DNA of 52,502 nt from an uncultured Bacilli bacterium (GCA_934140575.1 CAKPBJ010000007.1:1-52502); one strand, 5' to 3'; positions 41,472 to 50,349 are shown, counted from the first letter of the stretch. Program-made: numbers and translations. Notes: a model not told the origin generated them from the sequence alone.

Positions 41472-42629
41472 ATGGAGAAAATTTATATGGAAGAAAACAA
41501 AAATAAGAATAAAAAAGTTGTTGATGGTTCTGTAGTTTTATCATTTGTAGTTGCTATATTTGCTCTTGTTTCATTAGTTTCTGTGGGATTTAATCAAATA
41601 AGTTATGCTGCTCCTACACCATTAACTGAGGATACATTTACATTTAATGTTGGACAAGGTGCTGATGGTGAAGCAAAAATTGCATTAGATGGAACAACAG
41701 GATATCATGTTCCAGTATATTACAGAGATAATAATAATAGTAGTTATGTTTTCTGTGTAGAACATCATGCTGATGTTAATAATGGTACTACTTATACAAA
41801 AGGTGGAGTTATTGATGACTATGGTTTATTATATTTATTAAATAATAGTTATGCATCAGGTAAAGAAATAATAACTGAAGGTGAAAATAGAGAATATGCT
41901 AATGTTTATATTACTCAAACAGCTATTTGGTTATATTTAGATGAAACTCAAAAGGATAGTATTCATGATTTATCAGCAGAAGAAAAAGCAGTTATTCAAA
42001 AAGAAAATGGAACTTTAACTTATAATGATGGTACTGTATTGGGTGATAAATCTATTCAAGTAAATAATTTATATTCTCTAATTAGAGGTTTAGTTGATAA
42101 AGCTAAGACAGTTAATAGTAGTAGACAATTATCTGTTGCATTTGGCAATGGCTCTATTTCTAAAGTAGATGGTGTTGATTATTATCAAACTCCAATTGTA
42201 AATGTTACAAGTGAAACATCTGAGCAACTTAAGAATTTTGATGTTAAGGTATCTGGTGTAAATAATGCTAAAGTTGTTGATGAGAATGGTGCAGAAATTA
42301 CTGCATTAAATGGTCTTGCTAAGGGAACTAAATTCTATATTAGAATTCCTGCAGATCAAGTTTCAAGTGATACAAAAACATTAACAGTAGAAGTTGTAGG
42401 ACATTTTGATAGTGTTGTTGGTAATTATTATATTGCTGATGGATTACAAAAGGTTGTTACTGCATCAAATACAGTTGTTGATATAAATGCAAGTGATTCA
42501 ATTGATGTAGTTGGAGCTCCTGATACTGGTATGTCTACAGCACAAACAATTTACTTTATAGGTTTAATTGTATTATTATGTGGTGTTGGTATTGTTTATG
42601 CGAATGCTAAACCAGCTGAAAGTAAATAA
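41472..42629 (+). CDS. Thioester-domain surface adhesin with APDTG sorting signal
   Basis: This 385-residue protein has a signal peptide (hydrophobic to about 45, cleavage after SYA). Its thioester-type domain contains VFCVEHH and, about 70 residues on, TQTAIWLY; Cys and Gln in this arrangement form the internal thioester of Gram-positive adhesins, which attack host amines. A beta-rich stalk domain follows (about 235-345). The C-terminus is GAPDTGMS, a membrane helix and KPAESK, a sortase signal that is not canonical LPXTG. The sortase gene overlaps its end. The thioester call rests on the Cys/TQxAIW pattern, by eye. Confidence 0.8.
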   Translation: MEKIYMEENKNKNKKVVDGSVVLSFVVAIFALVSLVSVGFNQISYAAPTPLTEDTFTFNVGQGADGEAKIALDGTTGYHVPVYYRDNNNSSYVFCVEHHADVNNGTTYTKGGVIDDYGLLYLLNNSYASGKEIITEGENREYANVYITQTAIWLYLDETQKDSIHDLSAEEKAVIQKENGTLTYNDGTVLGDKSIQVNNLYSLIRGLVDKAKTVNSSRQLSVAFGNGSISKVDGVDYYQTPIVNVTSETSEQLKNFDVKVSGVNNAKVVDENGAEITALNGLAKGTKFYIRIPADQVSSDTKTLTVEVVGHFDSVVGNYYIADGLQKVVTASNTVVDINASDSIDVVGAPDTGMSTAQTIYFIGLIVLLCGVGIVYANAKPAESK

Positions 42630-43266
42630 TAAAATAAAAAAGAGCCATATACTATTTATTGGCTCTTTACTTGTTTTTGTAGGCATAATTATTCTTTCTT
42701 CTAATTATTTTTTAAGAATGAGAGATGAAGTTTATTCTGATATGAAAATATCAATGATGGATGTTGACTCTAATACTGGTGAAGAAACTAAAATTGTTTC
42801 GGATGTTAAACCAGCAGAAAATGTTGTTTCTAATAATTCAGAAACTAAGAATTATGAAGTTGATTATAGTCAGTATCTAGGTGTTTTGGAGATACCTAAA
42901 ATAGGTTTAAAAAGAGGCTTTTATAACGTAGATAATAGATATAATAATATTCAGTATAATGTAACTATGGTTAGAGGGTCTAATTTACCGGATGTTTATC
43001 AAGGTAATTTAATTTTAATGGCTCATTCTGGAGATGCTTATATTTCTTATTTTGCATATCTATATAGGTTAAATGTTGGAGATAATGTATATGTTACTTA
43101 TAATGGTGTTAAATATCATTACAATATTGTAAATATATATAATGTTCCTAAGAGTGGAGCTCTTAGACTTATTAGAAATCATGAAAAGACAACATTAACA
43201 ATGATTACATGTACTAAGAATGATGATTATTCACAAACTATTTATATATCTGAATTAGTTGAATAA
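42598..43266 (+). CDS. Sortase, cognate to the adjacent adhesin
   Basis: Sortases cleave the sorting signal and link the protein to peptidoglycan. The product (about 222 residues) has an N-terminal membrane helix and a linker. The catalytic domain has LEIPKIGLKRGF, the catalytic His in LILMAHSGD and the Cys in TLTMITCTK. The usual Arg a few residues later is replaced: the segment reads DDYSQTIYISEL, with Gln where Arg is expected. Its start overlaps the adhesin end by about 30 bases; ATG at 42598 or 42604 is possible, neither with a strong ribosome-binding site. Confidence 0.85.
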   Translation: MRMLNQLKVNNKIKKSHILFIGSLLVFVGIIILSSNYFLRMRDEVYSDMKISMMDVDSNTGEETKIVSDVKPAENVVSNNSETKNYEVDYSQYLGVLEIPKIGLKRGFYNVDNRYNNIQYNVTMVRGSNLPDVYQGNLILMAHSGDAYISYFAYLYRLNVGDNVYVTYNGVKYHYNIVNIYNVPKSGALRLIRNHEKTTLTMITCTKNDDYSQTIYISELVE

Positions 43267-43279
43267 AGAAGGTGGTAAT

Positions 43280-43852
43280 ATGAATTTATCTTTGATTGAA
43301 AAGTTGGGTGTTATTTTTAAATATACATTTTCTTCTTTTTTATCTATAGAAATGTTCATATTTAGTCTTCTTTTATTTTGTATTTTAGTTTATAGTGTAA
43401 GAGCAAATAATCATTTTATTCAAATGATATCTATAGGTATTTATATTGGATTTGTAATTGGTATTATAATTAGTTATACATCTTATGTTCAAACTAGTTT
43501 TAATTCATTTACAAAGGCTATTCTTAATTATATATATTTTCCATCTACAGTAGCATATTTTTTTATTATAGTTTTTGTAACTATTCTTATCCTTTATACT
43601 TTGTTTTCTAAAAATATTACAAATATAAAAAAAATATTTAATTATTTATTTTTTAGTATAATGTATTTTTTCTTTATGACTTTTATGGCTTTATCTGCTT
43701 TTGATGGAGTAGATTTAATGGAAACTACTGAGTTATATAAGAATGATACAATTTTATCTATTGTACAGATTAGTAATTTATTACTTGTTATTTGGTTAAT
43801 TGTTACTGGTTTTTATTACTTGTATAGATATTTTAAAAAGAGATTTGATTAA
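43280..43852 (+). CDS. Polytopic membrane protein in the adhesin-sortase operon
   Basis: This 190-residue protein has five or six hydrophobic segments and few charged residues. The ATG at 43280 follows AAGGTGGTAAT and lies 13 bases after the sortase stop. It is the last gene before a strong terminator, so it is part of the surface-protein operon. Family unknown; a role in adhesin export or wall anchoring is inferred from position only. Confidence 0.75.
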   Translation: MNLSLIEKLGVIFKYTFSSFLSIEMFIFSLLLFCILVYSVRANNHFIQMISIGIYIGFVIGIIISYTSYVQTSFNSFTKAILNYIYFPSTVAYFFIIVFVTILILYTLFSKNITNIKKIFNYLFFSIMYFFFMTFMALSAFDGVDLMETTELYKNDTILSIVQISNLLLVIWLIVTGFYYLYRYFKKRFD

Positions 43853-43855
43853 TAT

Positions 43856-43889
43856 AAAAACATTAGATTTAGTTCTAATGTTTTTTTTG
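43856..43889 (+). terminator. Terminator of the adhesin-sortase operon
   Basis: CATTAGA and TCTAATG (extended by A/T pairs) form the stem, followed by eight T residues. Confidence 0.85.
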
Positions 43890-43951
43890 TAATTATTTAT
43901 TCGAAAAATGACTTATGATATAATAATGTTGTGAAGTAAAAATAACATTGA

Positions 43952-44140
43952 GAACCTAGTTGGACATGGGGTGAAGATGGAGAACCACAAAGAGGTCAAA
44001 CACATAATTTTACTAAAGCTGTCATAGAAGCAACTGCTACAATGGGAGCTGGGTATCTAATATATAGAGGTGTAAGGATGCTTCCTTCATTATTGCCTAC
44101 GTTTTGGTGGACTATCCCCATAAATGCTGCTACACCTTAA
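43952..44140 (+). pseudogene. C-terminal remnant of a polymorphic toxin
   Basis: An open frame of 62 codons without a start codon (a TGA precedes it) encodes WTWGEDGEPQRGQTHNFTKA and then VIEATATMGAGYLIYRGVRM, ending in SLLPTFWWTIPINAATP. This Trp/Pro-rich pattern matches my memory of the extreme C-terminus of some contact-dependent polymorphic toxins. Its stop is 9 bases before the DUF2691-like gene and shares its AAGGAGG region, the usual toxin-immunity order. The rest of the toxin is gone from this location. The identification is from memory. Confidence 0.55.
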
Positions 44141-44149
44141 GGAGGATTT

Positions 44150-44608
44150 ATGATTGGTATAAAGTTTCTAATAGAAAATAAATATGATATAATTTTGAGT
44201 AAAATATTTCACGGTATAGATTGTTCCAATTTTAGATGGAAAATTGAAGATGAAGAAGTACTAGGGGAACAGGGAAAATCATTTTTTGCTAAAACTGATT
44301 ACAGTGATAATGAGTTTCAAAAAGTTGTTCAAAAGGAGCACTATCCAATATTCTTGAATTTACAGATGTATTATAAGGATAGTGATGTAAATGATATTAA
44401 GAATTATGATCAATTTTTAACAAGCTCATGCCAACTTATTCTATTTATAGTTGATAATATTTTCGTTGAAATATATGCTAAAAACCAAACTATATTAGAA
44501 AAAATATCAAAAAATGCAGTTAATTATGATTTTTCTAATATTGAATTAATTAATGAAAGTGTGGCTACATATAAGATGTTTTCTAAATGTTGTCAATTAT
44601 TGAGTTGA
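44150..44608 (+). CDS. DUF2691-like protein, probable orphan immunity protein
   Basis: This 152-residue soluble protein follows AAGGAGGATTT. It matches the DUF2691 pattern I remember: an N-terminal GIKFLIENKYDIILSKIF, a central FLNLQMYYK, and YDQFLTSSCQLILFIVDNIF with VEIYAKNQ. Position directly after a polymorphic-toxin tail suggests it neutralises that toxin or its relatives from neighbouring cells. With the toxin reduced to a remnant, it is probably retained as protection. Immunity function is inferred from context. Confidence 0.65.
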   Translation: MIGIKFLIENKYDIILSKIFHGIDCSNFRWKIEDEEVLGEQGKSFFAKTDYSDNEFQKVVQKEHYPIFLNLQMYYKDSDVNDIKNYDQFLTSSCQLILFIVDNIFVEIYAKNQTILEKISKNAVNYDFSNIELINESVATYKMFSKCCQLLS

Positions 44609-44656
44609 TAGGTGAAAGTAAAATTTGAATAAATTCTTTCTCAATTGTAAAAATGA

Positions 44657-44685
44657 AAACCACTGAATTGTCCAGTGGCTCTTTT
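44657..44685. terminator. Bidirectional hairpin between the immunity gene and vanY
   Basis: CCACTG and CAGTGG pair around a 7-base loop, with CTCTTTTA after on the plus strand and TTTTCATTTTT on the minus. The rest of the 44609-44794 gap shows no further feature. Confidence 0.55.
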
Positions 44686-44794
44686 ATGCTTTAGTGTTGA
44701 GTCTTTAGTAATGTAATTCTCCTTTGTTATAGTGTTTTTTAGTAAAGTTATAATGAAAACTCTTACAGGCAATATAGAAAAATCACTGGTTTCT

Positions 44795-45688
44795 TTAATG
44801 AGTTGCGATATATTCTTCTAAAGTGATGTTGTGTTTATGAATATATTTAGCTATATCTTTACCAACATATCTATAATGCCATGATTCAAATTCATATCCA
44901 GTTTCATTTTCTTTGTCTTTTGGAAAACGTAAGATGAATCCATACTTATAGGCGTTTTCTTGCATCCAATCATATTCTTCTGTTTTTTCAAAATTTGTGT
45001 ATGTTTCTGTTTGATTATATACATCAACGGCTAGTCCTGTTTGGTGTTCTGAATTTCCTGGTCTTCCTGAATAAGTGTCTGCGGCATCTTTTCCATCACT
45101 TTTTACATATTTATTATATAAATCTATTTGATATTCATAACTTCGATAAGTTGACATAGCGATAATCTTATAATTTTCTTTAGATGCATCTTTTGAAAGA
45201 CTTTCAAAAGCGTTGGCTGCTTCTTCTACCATTTTCATATTACTTAAAGCATAAGTTGAACTTAAGCTTTTTAGATTTTCTGGTACATAATCTTCTTTTA
45301 AATAATTATGTTTATTTACTAAAATATTTATTTTATTTAGATTAATTGTTTCATGCATATCTTCATATTGCTTTTTATCTAGATCCATATTTACATCTTT
45401 AATTATTTGTTCATCACTTAAATCTTTATTCTTATTTTTATATGATATATATCTATCTAAATTTTCCATTTTAAAGTAACTTATTTTTTTATTTATATTA
45501 TTTAGTTTTTGTAGTTTTTTTTCTTTTTCTGTTAGAGTTTTATTTTCTATTTCTTTTTTTGGTGAGTCAAATGTATTTAATATTAGTGTTGTTAATTTTG
45601 TAAATGAGAAGCATATTAATACTATAAAAATTATAAATATTATAAAGTTTTTTTTCTTAATTTTAATTTTTTTCTTTCTTGTACTCAT
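44795..45688 (-). CDS. VanY-type D-alanyl-D-alanine carboxypeptidase (M15B)
   Basis: Zinc peptidases of this family trim the terminal D-Ala from peptidoglycan stems. The 297-residue product has an N-terminal membrane helix (about 14-36) after a Lys-rich tail. The catalytic domain has YRSYEYQIDLYNKYV, the zinc motif SEHQTGLAVDV, and ESWHYRYVG with the catalytic Glu and third His. The ATG at 45688 follows AGGTGATAAT on the minus strand. It is divergent from the interrupted dacF-like gene, another D,D-carboxypeptidase. Confidence 0.9.
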   Translation of the reverse strand: MSTRKKKIKIKKKNFIIFIIFIVLICFSFTKLTTLILNTFDSPKKEIENKTLTEKEKKLQKLNNINKKISYFKMENLDRYISYKNKNKDLSDEQIIKDVNMDLDKKQYEDMHETINLNKINILVNKHNYLKEDYVPENLKSLSSTYALSNMKMVEEAANAFESLSKDASKENYKIIAMSTYRSYEYQIDLYNKYVKSDGKDAADTYSGRPGNSEHQTGLAVDVYNQTETYTNFEKTEEYDWMQENAYKYGFILRFPKDKENETGYEFESWHYRYVGKDIAKYIHKHNITLEEYIATH

Positions 45689-45776
45689 TATTATCACCTA
45701 ATTATATAATAGCATTTATTTTTTAAATTATGAATAAATTGAATAAATTTTACATATAAACTACAAGGAGGAATGT

Positions 45777-46442
45777 ATGAAATTACTATTAATTATGTTT
45801 GGACTTTTAAGTTTGATAATACCTTTTAAGGTTAATGCTGAGGAGTATTTGCCTAATGGGAAGAGTGGAATATTAATTGAGGCAAATAGCGGAAAAATTC
45901 TATTTGAAAAGAATAAAGATGAGAGATTAAGTATTGCTTCTATGACAAAGATGGTAGCACAAATTATTATTTTAGAAGAAATTGAGTCTGGTAATATTAA
46001 GTGGAATGATATTGTTACTGTTAGTAGAAATGCTGCGGATATGGGAGGTTCACAAATCTATATAAGTGAAGGAGAAAAAATAAGTGTTGAAGATTTGATG
46101 AAGGGTATTAGTGTGGCGTCTGGTAATGATGCGACTGTTGCGTTGGCTGAGTATATTAGTGGTAGTGAAGCGAAGTTTGTTAAAAGAATGAATAAAGTTG
46201 TAAAGTCTTTAGGACTTAAGAACACAAATTTTAAGAATTGTACTGGACTAGATGAAGAAGGACATTATTCTAGTAGTTATGATATGGCTATGATTGCGAG
46301 AGAATTAGTTATCAAACACTCTGAAATATTGAGATTTTCTTCAATTTATGAAGATTATTTAAGAGAAGATACTAAAGATAAGTTTTGGTTAGTTAATACT
46401 AATAAAGTCGTATATAAATTTTACAATAATAGATTATTATAG
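45777..46442 (+). pseudogene. DacF-like D,D-carboxypeptidase, 5' part (interrupted near 46407)
   Basis: The 221-codon frame encodes a signal peptide and a low-molecular-weight PBP with SMTKM (SxxK) and SGND (SxN). It follows the family as far as FWLVNTNKVV. Related enzymes then continue roughly FYxGVDGLKTG, but here the frame runs into YKFYNNRLL and a stop. The KTG box and the C-terminal half (about 160 residues) are missing and not found to the right edge. A serine-recombinase element begins at the break. CAAGGAGG precedes the start. As it stands the product should be inactive. Confidence 0.8.
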
Positions 46443-46450
46443 TTAAACAT

Positions 46451-46472
46451 AAATACCACTAGTATGGTATTT
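46451..46472. repeat. 22-bp palindrome next to the left junction
   Basis: AAATACCA, CTAGTA, TGGTATTT form a perfect 8-bp inverted repeat about 40 bases inside the element. No T run follows, so it is more like a protein-binding site than a terminator. Confidence 0.5.
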
Positions 46473-46581
46473 AAATTTAACAATAAATCTATTTTTTATT
46501 TACTTAAAAGAAAGTAATTATAATTAAACTGCATATTTTTCAAAGTGCTTATCTATACTTAATTAGAAAGTGGGGATAAGT

Positions 46582-46689
46582 ATGAAAGAAGAAGTAATCA
46601 CGAGAAACATCCAGTTAGAAATAATGAAATTCTTTTTACAAACTAGTATTCCTAGAATTTTAAGTAGTACCAATATCAAAACTATTTGA
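46582..46689 (+). CDS. 35-residue ORF ahead of the second recombinase
   Basis: ATG at 46582 follows TGGGGATAAG and opens 35 codons (MKEEVITRNIQLEIMKFFLQ, then TSIPRILSSTNIKTI) ending 17 bases before the recombinase start. It mirrors the tiny ORF ahead of the first recombinase in position, though the sequences are not clearly alike. Function unknown. It is helical by composition and could be a regulatory peptide. Confidence 0.5.
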   Translation: MKEEVITRNIQLEIMKFFLQTSIPRILSSTNIKTI

Positions 46690-46706
46690 GAATAGGAGAG
46701 ATAGAA

Positions 46707-48176
46707 ATGGACGAAAGAATAATTACAGGTATATACATTCGTGTTTCAACTGAAGATCAAGCTAAAGATGGATTTTCAATTCATGCTCAACGAGAAAAAT
46801 TAACAAAATATGCTGAGGCAAATGATTGGGATATACACGATTATTATGTGGATGATGGTATTAGTGGTAAAAATCTTGAAGGCAGACCAGAAGTAAAAAG
46901 AATGCTTGATGATGTAAAAAATGGAAAAATTAATAACATTTTAATTTATAAATTAGATAGATTGACTCGTAGTACTAAAGATTTAATATATTTAATTGAA
47001 TTATTTGAAAAGCATAATTGTACTTTTAATTCTCAAACTGAAAAAATAGATACTTCTAATGCAGTTGGTAGAATGTTTGTAAAAATAATAGGAATATTTG
47101 CAGAATTTGAGAGAGAAAATCTTGCTGAAAGAGTATCTTTTGGATATGAGCAAAAAACGAGAGAAGGAAATTATACAAACACAAATGGCGTTTATGGATA
47201 TGACTATATTGTTGGAGAAAAAGTTTTAGTTGTTAATGATCTTGAAAAAGAAATTGTTAATAGAATATTTGATGAATATATAGATGGAAAATCATATTTA
47301 AAAATTGCAAAATTGTTTAATGCAGAAAAAGTACCTACTAAACGAGGTGGACATTGGGCATCTTCAACTATAAAGTCAATATTAGAAAATCCTTTATATT
47401 TAGGAAAAGTTAGGTATGGTGTTACGGAGAAATTAAAAGACAAAAGTTTTACTGTTGATGGAAATAATATTGAACCAATTGTTGATATTGATAAATGGAA
47501 TAGAGCAAATTCAATAGTGGCAACTAGAAAACATTATTGTGTTAGAAGATATCCAAGTGAAAATTCTTATTATTTTCATATAATAAAATGTGGAAAATGT
47601 GGAGGCAATATATCAGCAAGACAGCAAACGCAACATGGCAAGCTTTATATAACTTATAGGTGTAATAATTCTGCTAGGGGTTTTTGTGAATGTGGAGGAT
47701 TTTCACATACGAAAGTAGAAGAAAGTTTTTTAAAGTATTTAGAGTCGTTAGAAATAATGAAACCAGATAAAAGTATAATGAAAGAAAATAAAGTTTTAAA
47801 TGAAAATAAGAAAAAAATTCAAAATTTGAATAATCAAATTGCAAAACTGAATAATAGAAAGAAAAAAATTAGAACACAATTTATTAATGAATTATTAGGG
47901 ATAGATGATTATAGAGAAATGAGTAATGAAATTGATAATTCATTGAAAAGTTTAAATACTAGTTTAAGTAACATTGAGAAAACTTTAAACGAAGAAAAGG
48001 AAGAATTTACTTTTGATGAAATAAAGGATTTAGTTTCAAATATAAAATTAAATTGGGAGTATTTAACTAATAAAGAAAAACAACAATTTTTAGAAAGATT
48101 TGTAGATAATATTCAAGTCACTAAAATGACTGATTCACAAGAATTAATAATAAATTCCGTAAAATTTAAGAGGTAG
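46707..48176 (+). CDS. Large serine recombinase
   Basis: This 489-residue site-specific recombinase has the catalytic Ser in YIRVSTEDQ (residue 14). DDGISGKNLEGRPE and KLDRLTRSTKDL (resolvase Arg cluster) follow, then FAEFERENLAERVS. The recombinase domain contains NGVYGYDY, a zinc ribbon with CGKCGGNISAR and CNNSARGFCECGG, and a coiled coil (about 360-440). The ATG at 46707 is preceded by AGGAGAGAT; a TTG seven codons upstream is unlikely. It lies about 300 bases inside the element at dacF and is presumably its integrase/excisionase. It is distinct in sequence from the recombinase at 27113. Confidence 0.94.
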   Translation: MDERIITGIYIRVSTEDQAKDGFSIHAQREKLTKYAEANDWDIHDYYVDDGISGKNLEGRPEVKRMLDDVKNGKINNILIYKLDRLTRSTKDLIYLIELFEKHNCTFNSQTEKIDTSNAVGRMFVKIIGIFAEFERENLAERVSFGYEQKTREGNYTNTNGVYGYDYIVGEKVLVVNDLEKEIVNRIFDEYIDGKSYLKIAKLFNAEKVPTKRGGHWASSTIKSILENPLYLGKVRYGVTEKLKDKSFTVDGNNIEPIVDIDKWNRANSIVATRKHYCVRRYPSENSYYFHIIKCGKCGGNISARQQTQHGKLYITYRCNNSARGFCECGGFSHTKVEESFLKYLESLEIMKPDKSIMKENKVLNENKKKIQNLNNQIAKLNNRKKKIRTQFINELLGIDDYREMSNEIDNSLKSLNTSLSNIEKTLNEEKEEFTFDEIKDLVSNIKLNWEYLTNKEKQQFLERFVDNIQVTKMTDSQELIINSVKFKR

Positions 48177-48182
48177 TGATTT

Positions 48183-48395
48183 ATGAAAGAAATAATTTTA
48201 GAAAATAATAATTTAGATTTAAAAAATGGTGATTTTTATGTTTTTAACTTAATAAAGAAAAATAATACTTATATTGTAGAAAAAGTTTTATTGAAAGATA
48301 ATAAAATAAAAATATTATTTTATTATGAATGTAATAATATGGAAGAAAGTTATTCAATATATAAGAATATTACAACAAAACTAGATTTATTCTAG
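48183..48395 (+). CDS. Small element protein downstream of the recombinase
   Basis: This 70-residue protein follows AAGAGGTAGTGATTT and starts 6 bases after the recombinase stop, so it is co-transcribed. It is acidic at the start and rich in Lys, Asn and Tyr, with no recognisable domain. Position makes it a candidate accessory or directionality factor for the recombinase; this is inference only. Confidence 0.6.
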   Translation: MKEIILENNNLDLKNGDFYVFNLIKKNNTYIVEKVLLKDNKIKILFYYECNNMEESYSIYKNITTKLDLF

Positions 48396-48405
48396 TTTTT
48401 ATTTT
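48377..48405 (+). terminator. Terminator after the recombinase unit
   Basis: AAAACTAGA and TCTAGTTTT pair around TTTAT and are followed by a T-rich run; it overlaps the stop of the 70-residue gene. Confidence 0.8.
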
Positions 48406-48423
48406 GCGAAAGAAGGTGTTTGA

Positions 48424-49191
48424 ATGTCAGTTTTTAAAATAGAAAAGAATAAAAATTATACAGTAATGAGTAATTATCACTTAAGAGATAAAAAATTATC
48501 ATATAAAGCCAAAGGCTTGTTATCATTTATGCTGTCACTACCCGAAGATTGGGATTATTCACTTGATGGATTATGTGCCATTAGTAAGGAAGGTCGAGAT
48601 GGAATAAGATCTATATTAAAAGAACTTCAGGAACATCATTATTTAGAAATTGAAAAAGTTAGAGGAGATAAAGGTTATTTTGAATATAATTATCTTATTT
48701 ATGAAATACCTCACATTATTGAATTAGAAAAAGAAAATAATCCAGCTACGGATATTCCATATATGGATGAGCCAGATATGGAAGAACCAACACAAATAAA
48801 TACTAATAAAATAAATACTAATAAACAAATAGATAAAGACGATAAAACCAAAATATCGTCTTTTTTTATTTCTGAGGAACATAATATATTAACGCTAGAA
48901 TTAATTGAAAGAGGCTATATAAAAGAAGATGATACTCAAGTATTTTATTATGATAAGTTATTTAATAATTTATTAAAAGATGGTAATTCATATAAAGATT
49001 TATTAACATATATTCACTACATAATACCAAGAGTTGTTAGTAGAGGTTTTAAAGACGAAGAAGATAATCCAATAGAAAACAAATTTGGGTACTTTAAAAA
49101 TGCCATTATAAGTAATATTAATAAGTTAAATAACCAACCTGATGAATTATGGAAAGAAGATGATTTATTTTTAGATGACTTTGAATTGTAG
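48424..49191 (+). CDS. Winged-helix replication-initiator-like protein of integrative elements
   Basis: This 255-residue protein begins FKIEKNKNYTVMSNYHLRDK, then SYKAKGLLSFMLSLPEDWDY and an HTH (GLCAISKEGRDGIRSILKEL). This N-terminal domain is common in ICE and phage replication modules of Firmicutes. A Glu/Pro/Asn-rich linker and a helical C-terminal domain follow (about 150-255). GAAGGTG precedes the start. Its presence argues that the dacF element once replicated or transferred autonomously. Confidence 0.75.
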   Translation: MSVFKIEKNKNYTVMSNYHLRDKKLSYKAKGLLSFMLSLPEDWDYSLDGLCAISKEGRDGIRSILKELQEHHYLEIEKVRGDKGYFEYNYLIYEIPHIIELEKENNPATDIPYMDEPDMEEPTQINTNKINTNKQIDKDDKTKISSFFISEEHNILTLELIERGYIKEDDTQVFYYDKLFNNLLKDGNSYKDLLTYIHYIIPRVVSRGFKDEEDNPIENKFGYFKNAIISNINKLNNQPDELWKEDDLFLDDFEL

Positions 49192-49329
49192 TAAGTGGAT
49201 TGATAATTATTAACAAAAGATATATAATTAGATTGAAATTTTCTTTTATTTATAAAAAAAGCATTACTAAACTAACGGTCGAGAAAAAAATAATATTTAT
49301 GTAGTATAATTATTATGAGGTGAAGAACT

Positions 49330-50337
49330 ATGGATAATAATAAAATAGGAAAAAAGATAGCATCTCTTAGAAAAGAAAAAGGTCTAACTCAAGATGAATT
49401 AGGGAAAAAATTATTTATAACTGATAAAGCAGTTAGTAAATGGGAAAGAGGATTATCATTACCTGATATAACTTTACTTGAAAAACTTGCAGAAGAACTT
49501 GATACAGATATTTATACTATTTTACAAATTAGTAAAAAGAAAGATATTGATGTTGAAAAAATATTAGAAGAAGAAACAAAAAAATTAAAAAAGGAAATGA
49601 GGAAAAAAAATAAAATTTTACTTATTATCTTTGGATGTATTATTGCTTTAATTTTATTTAAATTACTACCCATTGGATATGATGTTATTCATGTCAGATA
49701 TGAATTTAATGGTGAAAATAAATTGATAAATCTTGGTGCTCCTAAATTTTCTTTCTTTGTAAAGAATAATGAAAATAACTACTCTATAAAAAATCTTAGA
49801 GGAAACAATGTTTTAAAATCAGAAGTTAAAAACTATTTATCCAGTTTAAAACAAATTAGTTGCTATGATACTATATATTATTATGATAAAAACACTAATA
49901 TTACAATAGTTGATTACTCAGTAAAAAATAGATTATTATATAATAATATAACTTATGGAATAAGGAATGGAAATTATTGTAATGAATTAGAAATTAAAGA
50001 ATATACAACTAAATTAGGTGGACTTTTACAATTTCATATTTTTAAAAGCGAAGATAATTCTTTTTCGGTAGCATTTTTAGATAAATCAGATATACTATCA
50101 GAAAACTTATCTTGGAAAGCAGAATTATCAGTTTATAATGATAAAGAAGTTATTGAAAAATCAAGCGGTACTTTTAAAATTGAAAATGATGAATTAACTT
50201 ATTATAGAAAAGAAATTACTATAAACAAAGATAATTTAAAAATACCTAGCGAGACACATTTTGTTGTTAGAAATAATAAATTGATATTAAAAGATGATTA
50301 TTTAAATGACTATGACAAAGGAATAATTTTAGAATAG
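49330..50337 (+). CDS. XRE-family regulator fused to a membrane anchor and external domain
   Basis: This 335-residue protein has an N-terminal XRE HTH (IASLRKEKGLTQDELGKKL, then AVSKWERGLSLPD; about 5-65). A Lys/Glu helix, one transmembrane segment (about 96-113) and an external domain of about 220 residues follow, so it may sense an outside signal. GAGGTGAAG precedes the start. Two more membrane-protein genes follow at 12- and 11-base gaps, forming an operon. The 49192-49329 gap holds its promoter region (TATAAT-like sequence near 49306) and nothing else recognised. Confidence 0.8.
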   Translation: MDNNKIGKKIASLRKEKGLTQDELGKKLFITDKAVSKWERGLSLPDITLLEKLAEELDTDIYTILQISKKKDIDVEKILEEETKKLKKEMRKKNKILLIIFGCIIALILFKLLPIGYDVIHVRYEFNGENKLINLGAPKFSFFVKNNENNYSIKNLRGNNVLKSEVKNYLSSLKQISCYDTIYYYDKNTNITIVDYSVKNRLLYNNITYGIRNGNYCNELEIKEYTTKLGGLLQFHIFKSEDNSFSVAFLDKSDILSENLSWKAELSVYNDKEVIEKSSGTFKIENDELTYYRKEITINKDNLKIPSETHFVVRNNKLILKDDYLNDYDKGIILE

Positions 50338-50349
50338 GGGTGATGAAAT

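Noticed and set aside
48424..49191. A second chromosomal dnaD
   Set aside because: The N-terminal domain is the type found in integrative elements, and it lies inside the dacF element; the chromosomal dnaD is at 6444.
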